Shown here piece by piece: positions 57,258 through 64,000 of a stretch of 64,000 nucleotides of DNA. A program made the translations under genes and the position numbers. The stretch's first letter is position 1, and each line of letters opens with the position of its first letter. A model generated the notes under the pieces. The model ran no database searches and was not told where the DNA came from. It was given only the letters and a program-made list of their open reading frames with translations. The DNA is taken from contig NC_077243.1 in NCBI RefSeq assembly GCF_947179165.1, forward strand, positions 34,286,001-34,350,000, given 5' to 3'. The stretch is from Solanum dulcamara. Its lineage: Eukaryota > Streptophyta > Magnoliopsida > Solanales > Solanaceae.

Positions 57258-58029
57258 ATCTGAGACTCAATAAAATAATCATACTTGACTATCCTTTGAG
57301 GTTTAAAACAGTACTTATCCTAAGTACCCTCTAAGTGTCATTAGGGGTCGTATCAACTAGAGTCTTAGAAATCATAGGCATTTATCAAGTAATGCCAAAC
57401 GGCTTATGGAATCAGAGGCATTGGTCATTATAGAGTCCTTAGGAATAGGAGCTTATCAAAGTAAGGACATGAGTCACTATAGCATCTATGAGCATATGGA
57501 CTTCCACATGTCAATTCCTTTTTTACATACAGAAGGCTCGAGGGTAGTAGCTAAACTACCATAAGAGCCTTAACATCAGAAAATGAGTAAGAGACTAGAA
57601 CCCTATTCAGAACTTAAGAATGAGATTACCCCAGCTTGTATACATATCCCTTACTTTTAGGATATGCCAAACGAGAAGAGAGGATAGTTTATGTACTTAC
57701 TACTTTCCATCACATAGAAGCCTTGAGAGGCAATAACTCAACTAGTATAGGAGTTCTACCATTGAGAAGTGAATAAAACTTATGGACCATACTTGGAGTT
57801 TAAAGAATACAATTACTCCCAAATTTTATACACATCTCATACTTGTGCTAAGACATACCAAGAAAAAGGAGTTAGCTTCACATACTTACTACCCTCCATC
57901 ATATAGAAGGCTTGAGAGCCTTAGCTCCATTATTATAGAAGTTCTAAAATTAGGAAGTTGGTAAGACTCATAAATCTTGCTTGGAGCTTTATGGATGGGA
58001 TACTCCCCAAAGCTTGCATCATGTGGTAC

Positions 58030-58245
58030 TTATATCAAGACATGCCAAAAAAAGAGAAAGGATAAGCTTCACATACTTATGCCAATGACATGCCAAGAGA
58101 AGAGAAAGGATAAGCTTTACATACTTATGCCAACGACATGACAAGAGAAATAAAGATAGCTTTACATACTTATGCCAAAAACATGCCAAGAGAAAGAAGG
58201 TATGCCAAAAACATGCTAAGAGAAAGAAGGTAGCTTCACATACCT
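58030..58245. repeat. ~34-58-bp tandem repeat in G LTR
   Basis: About five units of GACATGCCAAGAGAAGAGAA with AGCTTTACATACTTATGCCA. The E LTR has about one and a half units at the equivalent place (39575-39650), so the array expanded in G. Confidence 0.75.
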
Positions 58246-59212
58246 TTTACGGATTACTCTTAACACGTTCGCCTCGTCTTTTCTTGAACCTATTTAACAT
58301 AAAAGTAATACTAGGGTTAATGACCTTTCACTTTCCATTTTCAAACTCTACAACCACGTATCCATAGGAATCATTTCCTTATCCATTTCCCGTGACTAGC
58401 TTATTACTAACTCTGAAGTTACCAAAACTTGGGCAGCATCTCTCCTATAACTTCAACATCCCTGAGATTTCAAATCGGCCAAAATATCAACAAATATACC
58501 ATCAAAAACAACCAGAAGCATATTTACAAGTAAATCACTTCAACTTTACACAATACAAACTCCAAACAACTCACTTAAAACTACGATACCAAAATAGAGT
58601 TTTTTTAACCTTTATTTTGAAAAATCTTTAACAATATGAAACGGAGAGTCATTTGGCTGAAACCAGTATTACCCACACCCATTGTAAAACACCTTCTATC
58701 CCTGAAACACGCAACCAAACCAGCTGCAACCACAGCACCACAATCACAACACACTACTCGACATCGATTTAACGCTAGCGACTTTAATTTAGTTTGTTTC
58801 TAACGTCAAGCATTCTTATGCAATTTTTCCACTTCCAGCCTCATTTAAGACATTTAATATACCCCATAACAACCTCATAAAATTCAATTTGAAAGGGAAA
58901 GCCTTACCTATTCTGAAACTCGCCAAACCTCGCCTCAGAAGCTCTTCTAACGCGACTGAAACTTCGTGGCTGTTTGTTGTACGTTTGGGGCTTCTCCAAA
59001 CCATAAATTTACATTACTAACACCTTCATACCTTTGGGGTCTACCCCATATAATTAATTCACGGAATGGAATCAGTGAACTTATATTTTTCTTCTCCCAA
59101 AATCGTAGCTCTTTCTTCTCTCTAGCTTACTAACACCTTCTTTTTGTTTTTCTAGACTATTCTTGGATGAAGATGAGACTTATTGGATAAAGATGAACTT
59201 AAAGTCATAAAC

Positions 59213-59222
59213 TATATATATA
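59213..59222 (-). promoter_or_regulatory. TATA box of G LTR
   Basis: TATATATATA about 600 nt from the LTR start on the - strand. It aligns with the CCATATAAG of element E. Likely start of the R region about 30 nt further. Confidence 0.4.
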
Positions 59223-59839
59223 GGCCACTTTAGGAGGTGACACATGTCAAGCCCTCATAGGGCCAATGCACCACCTCCTCCACTTAGGGGCTGCCATATG
59301 ATGGGGGGCCACTCCCTTGCTGCAACTGCTTCCATATGGCACTCTTCCATGCTGCCACATGTCTCTCTCTTCTTCTCCTCGTGGGTTCGTAATCTATTCT
59401 TGCTTTACAAACCTATGTAATCCTTGCTACGTAAGCTTGGTATGTACCCAAGTAGTTTAAGTATGTAAGATTTCCAAGTTGGTAGACTATGTAAGTAGTC
59501 GAGTCCTACGACTCATTATTTGGTCTCCAACATCTTCCATATTCTTACGACTCTATTCCCCATCTTCTCTATTATGGGGTATCTCATTTCCCCTTCCTTA
59601 GAGTTGTTTGATAGTATTATAGATTATCCGGCTCACATGGTAACTCTTAAGAGCTTAAGAGTTCTTAAGGAGTCTTAAGAAGCTTTAAGAAACTTTAGGA
59701 AGCCTTTAGAAATTTAAGAGGTTTACGATCCTTCTATGAAACTTAAGATCCTTTCAAGAGACTTAAGAACCTTTCAAGAGACTTATGAATACATTTACAA
59801 GGCACAAAATTATGGGGTGTAACATCCTTCTCCCTTTAG

Positions 59840-61010
59840 GACATTTGTCCTCGAATATGAACCAAAATCTTTCTTAAGATCTTATACAGATTATGGGGAA
59901 ATTCCTATCGATTGCAATAACCCACACTTTCATCAAGCTATCACTATCAGAGTACCAAAGGTTGGGATTACCTGTAGTGTAAGAAGTAGGTACGGATACT
60001 TGTGTTTCATTTCCTCCTCCGCTTCCCAGGTCATCTCTTTACAATTTTTATTTTGCCATAATACCTTAACGGAAGCTACGTCCTTAGTTCACAATCTTCT
60101 ACTTCGCCAACCCAGGATGGCGATAGGTTGCTTCTCGTAGGATAACTCCTCTGTGACCTGGGTACCCACTACAGGATATACCCGAGTTGGATTACCAACA
60201 TACTTGCAAAGCATTGATACATGGAAGACTGGATGTACCGCTTCCAGATTCACTAGTAAGTCCAACTCATAGGCAACCTTGCCTATTCGGCAGAGAATTT
60301 GATAAGGTCAATGTATCTAGGACTAAGGTCCCATTTCTTGTTGGATCTCATTACTTTCTCTGTGGGGGGGTACCTTTGGAAATGACCAATCATTAACTTG
60401 AAACTCTAAAAGTCGACGTCGATTACCCATATATGACTTCTGTCAACTCTGAGCTGCTAACACTCTCTCCTGAATAAGCTTCACCTTCTCGATAGCTTAT
60501 TGAACCACGCCTGGTCCCATTAGTCACATTTTACCAACATCAACCCACTAATTGACGACCTACTCTTTTTGCCATACCAAGTCTCTTTCAGGGCCATCTA
60601 GAGACTAGAATAATAGTTGATGTAGTAAATACTCTTGACAGGTAGTAGGCAATTATCCAAGCTACCTTTGGAGTCAACCGTATAGGCTTGCAACACCTCT
60701 TCTAGCATTTAGCTAGTAAGCTTAGTCTGTCCTTTGGTTTGAGGGTACAATGGTGTACAAAGACCTATCGATCTTCCCAATCTTTTCTTAGACTGATCTT
60801 CAGTAGTTAACTGTAACTTGGGCTCCTTCGTCTAAGACAATAGCTATGGGAACTCCATAAAGTCTCACCACCCTCTTAACCTATAATTTTACATAATCTC
60901 GACTATACAGGTAGTCCTTGATTGAAGGAACATAGGCTGATATTGTTAATCTACGGATAACATTACATATAGAATTATTTGTCTAGGGAGTGCAAAGTGA
61001 ATCTTGTAGC
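59840..61010 (-). pseudogene. Element G integrase remnant
   Basis: On the - strand from about 60960: RLTISAYVPSIKDYLYSRDY, VKRVVRLYGVPIAIVLDEGAQVT (catalytic-core block, usual SDRG changed to LDEG) near 60840. Further on, QILCRIGKVAYELDLLVNLE, VHPVFHVSMLCKYVGNPTRV and ELSYEKQPIAIL (60200-60330 region), then VKVLWQNKNCKEMTWEAEEE and MKHKYPYLL near 60010-60060. Order and motifs are chromovirus-like. It is broken by stops and shifts. As in E, it is the only pol domain recognisable in the element. Confidence 0.85.
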
Positions 61011-61338
61011 CAAGGTCGTATATTACTTCTTGCCTTCTTTAGATGACATCAACTAGTACCCTCGCCTTTTGGGTTTTGCATTTTGCCCATCAGAGTTGGC
61101 TACCAAGTTATGCTGAAGTTCCCTCACACAATGACCTATATAGACGTTCTGTGGTTTGCCTTATCATTAACTGGTATTATATTGAAGAACTGTGGCATAC
61201 AAGTGCACCATCTGTTAGTAATCGGCTAATCTTGCTTGTTTTGCTTAAAATCTTTTATAATTCCCTTATCGTAACTTATAACACTCTAGGTACATAATCT
61301 CGTGTCGTTGCTTTATTGCTAGTTCGGATTCTCCCATA

Positions 61339-61456
61339 TTGTACGATCATAATAGCACTAACGCACCAGATCCCACTAGAATTTCGAAGTTAAATGTGCT
61401 TGGGTGAGAGTAGTACTAGGATGGGTGACCCCCTGAGAAGTCCTCGTGTCACATTA
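61339..61456 (+). pseudogene. 5S rRNA-derived segment inside element G (antisense to the element)
   Basis: The + strand matches plant 5S rRNA over almost its full ~120 nt: ACGATCATAATAGCACTAA, GCACCAGATCCCA, GAAGTTAAATGTGCTTGGG, GAGAGTAGTACTAGGATGGG, TGACCCCCTGAGAAGTCCTC. Box A (AGTTAAATGTGCTTGG) and box C (GGATGGGTGACCCCCTG) regions are largely kept. It lies about 1.5 kb from the 3' LTR and about 330 bp from integrase, but on the strand opposite to the element, and at a different place in the shared internal map than the E copy. Confidence 0.9.
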
Positions 61457-63752
61457 CATTGCCATCCTTGCAATAATGTGTGAAGGCACTCATCTTAGCC
61501 TAAGATTTACCTTAGCGTCTTCTCGCTAGTCTTCATGTTTCGCCTTGCCCTTTCTTCTTCTCTCTTACAACCGACGTTGGGATAGATTTTTAATTCAACC
61601 ATGACTGTGTCCATTTTGGCCATTTGGTTTAACTTCTCTTCGTATTCCTCTGTAATGTCTCCAAAATATCATAACTCTTTTTCATCATATACTTTTCCGC
61701 TTGGTCTTATGTTGTATATAACTATTCATAGGTTGCACAACTACTCTTATACCACTGGTATGAGGTAAACACAGTCTTTTCATCTCCCAACCCATCTTGC
61801 TTTACATATCGACTTCATACTAGGATTTGCTCATGCTAACGCTATTTTGTCCTACTTCTTTCTTTTCTTCCTTTACTTACTCCTTGGTCTCCTCATTTTC
61901 TATCGTAGGAGATTTTCTATTCTCCTTGCTACTTATACGTCTCGATATCAACGACCAATGAAGCTGTTGCCATATCTTAATCTCTACTCAAACACGGCCC
62001 TACTACCCTTTTCGCACCCCTTAGTTTGCTCAGTCCTACTCTCTTATCGTATTTGCCCCTTTTTGTAGGCACCCATGATTCTTCACACAGTCTCAGATAC
62101 CGCGGCTTCTATCTATTTATTGTTGGCCTTGAGCTCTTGCTAACTCATGCCAGTATGGGATCTCGCTTGAAATTTAAGCGGTCTGTTAACATGTGATAGT
62201 GTCAGTTGATTTACTCTCATGCTTGTATTTCTCTTGTCCACTTCCCCCCTTTAGGGTGTACCCATGTCATCCTCTATTTATTTTCAATTGTTCATACACA
62301 TATGATTCTATTCCAACACATTTGACATACTGCACCATCTCTACACCTTCTGTTAACTCATCTATACTTTAGGTTGCCCCTGTAAGAAACCTTAATATAA
62401 CCATGGGGTGCTTAGAATTCTCGATAAATAGTACACAATCTAGTCCAAGTATTGGTACTCGAGTCATATAACTAATGGTAGCTTAGTCGAAGCCGCATTT
62501 CCTTCATCCCAATCAGTACGTCACTAGTGCTTATAATCGTGTCTGATTCTCATTCGGGGGCACTTATACTCTGATGACACGTGTTTCTAGCTTTGCTATA
62601 ACACTATCTTCATCCCAGTGAATACCATTTGTTCCTCTTAATGGACTCGCAATGCATCAATGGTCTTGCAGAGCTACCTCCCTCATTCTTGAGAGGTCTT
62701 ACTATTTTCCACGATAGAGGTACATATACACAATACCCCTTTCTGCTTCATTTGCTTTCATCCTTATTGTGTACTCGATGTTGACTCCTAATCTTACTCA
62801 CAATCACATTCTTTAGTTACTTCGTTACTAGGCCCTACGTACTTCCATGATGATCTTCATTATATTCACACTATATTCTGCTCATGGTCAATCCCGGAGG
62901 GTAATATTTCTTAACCTTTATTTACGATCCTTACTCTGGACTAATTCCACCTGGTGGAGTAAGCATACTTAACCCTCTTATCCTTCCTCGTCATTTTCAT
63001 CCTTAATACCTCGCAGGCAGTCTTAAGACGTTCACATCCATCACCATTCTTCTCACCATATCAGTATCGACCTTCTAATTACCACCCATACCGTAATTTT
63101 CTTATCTCCCAAAGTTAGTTGTACTCCTAGTTTAGTCGGATCTTATCGTTACCATGGATACCATCTCTCAAGATATACTAAAACCTTATATCTCATTCTT
63201 TTTTTATTTCAAAAAAATATTTCGGCAGAGTTTCCTCTATATTCCTTACTATCCCAAACCTGCACTCAGGAAATACCAACAATGTCTCACAGGGCCAACA
63301 TATATATATATATTCATATCACCGCCACATGGGGCGCCCAATATCAATAATAATATAAAATAATGGACTTACCTCGTATGTCCAACTCAAACTGCACCCA
63401 TTACACTTTCCTTTCTACTTTTTCTTTCAAACTTCGACTTTACATTTCAATCATATTTCACTATTCTTACCTTATCTAGCATTCCTCCTTCACACCATTA
63501 CTTACTTGTATATTGGATAGCTTCCAATATCATCCGTCATTTTCTTCTGTCGATATTGTTCTTCAGCTGAAACCAAAGGTTATTAAAAAGGAATTTCATG
63601 TCCTGTGGCTATGCTCTATCGCATGATCTAAGACAAGAAAGGAAGATAACATCCTAAATATCCTGTAGCCTCCTGTTTATAGATGTGGTGCACAATACAC
63701 CGATAAACAAGACTCTACTAGACATAGTCTGTAGACATTCCAAGGAAGGACT
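61457..63752 (-). other. Element G internal region without coding motifs
   Basis: Collinear in blocks with E's internal non-coding region (GTTGCACAACTACTCTTATAC at about 61733 against 42496, GGGATCTCGCTTGAA at about 62158 against 42757, and the splice donor at 63367-63373). No gag, protease or RT motif recognised. ORFs such as 61847-62068 and 61043-61297 are on the antisense strand and show no domain. Confidence 0.6.
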
Positions 63753-63764
63753 GCTCTGATATCA
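63753..63764 (-). other. Primer-binding site of element G
   Basis: The - strand reads TGATATCAGAGC, one change from TGGTATCAGAGC, 4 nt from the 5' LTR. Confidence 0.85.
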
Positions 63765-63768
63765 CTTC

Positions 63769-64000
63769 TATCATGACACAACTCAGTAGGCCATGACTGG
63801 GGTCTGACCTGGACCCCCGTATACAAAATTATCAACTATAATAACTATACACAAGAATCTAGAGGTTGATAGCAAATTCACCTGCATATAGCCTCTTTCA
63901 TTTGCATCATGTCATGCAAGGGCATGCAAGCCGACAAGGCTGCCGTTAGGAAGGGGACGCTCCGAAACATAAGTCGCACCAGTATAGCTGCACCACATAT
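63769..64000 (-). mobile_element. Element G, 5' LTR (runs past the window end)
   Basis: Matches 56375 onward (GGGGTCTGACCTGGACCCCC, TATACAAAATTATCAACTAT, CATATAGCCTCTTTCATTTG). The terminal TG is mutated to TA. Only the LTR's 3' end is inside the window. Confidence 0.85.

Larger units (their letters stand above)
56375..59824 (-). mobile_element. Element G, 3' LTR
   Basis: 3,450 bp, related to the E LTRs (same TGTCA(T/C)GACCCAAC start and ATGGGGTGTAACA end on +), noticeably diverged. Left flank CTTTT is a likely target duplication, whose partner lies beyond the window. The PPT is on the right (- strand AAAGGGAGAAGGA). Confidence 0.85.

Overview
This window reads as plant heterochromatin made entirely of nested and decayed transposable elements. 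I found no intact host protein-coding gene, no tRNA gene and no CRISPR array. The organism is almost certainly a dicot. The many Ty3/gypsy chromovirus-like elements (Tekay/Del-like) with 2-3.5 kb LTRs, initiator-Met-type primer sites (TGGTATCAGAGC) and 5-bp target duplications fit a large Solanaceae genome (pepper, tobacco, potato or tomato relatives). The family and organism assignments are inferences from pattern recognition, not from a search.

Layout. 1-10705: gypsy element A (+), with both LTRs incomplete, a gag zinc knuckle, and a solo LTR of another family (4153-6819) nested inside it. 10706-12290: a truncated LTR, a hAT-transposase scrap and unassigned sequence. 12291-13631 and 27376-29318: a decayed Ty1/copia region on the - strand, split by gypsy element B (13637-27375, -) with target duplication GTGCT. 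B keeps remnants of gag, protease, RT, RNase H and integrase, and holds a 7.2-kb palindrome (19979-27225) made of two inverted copies of its 5' LTR plus gag. 29319-33725: unassigned sequence, a gypsy LTR (30308-32447) and a LINE reverse-transcriptase remnant. 33735-48312: gypsy element D (-), whose RNase H-integrase junction is split by element E (37714-48117, target duplication ATTTT). E is a 10.4-kb, comparatively young element with 3.45-kb LTRs. It retains only integrase, and its internal region carries a 5S rRNA-derived segment. 48313-51305: an LTR piece, then an Athila/Tat-like LTR with a forward-reverse-forward rearrangement at its 3' end. 51306-56374: inverted A-family LTRs. 56375 to the window end: element G, a relative of E, with integrase and an independently placed 5S segment in the opposite orientation.

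The most notable points are the two 5S rRNA-derived inserts inside related non-autonomous gypsy elements, the giant in-element palindrome with nine shared premature stops, the template-switch-like rearrangement at 50575-51305, and small-palindrome arrays that differ by subfamily but sit at the same LTR position. Boundaries are sequence-based where a target duplication or LTR terminus is visible and approximate elsewhere. All identity estimates are by eye.
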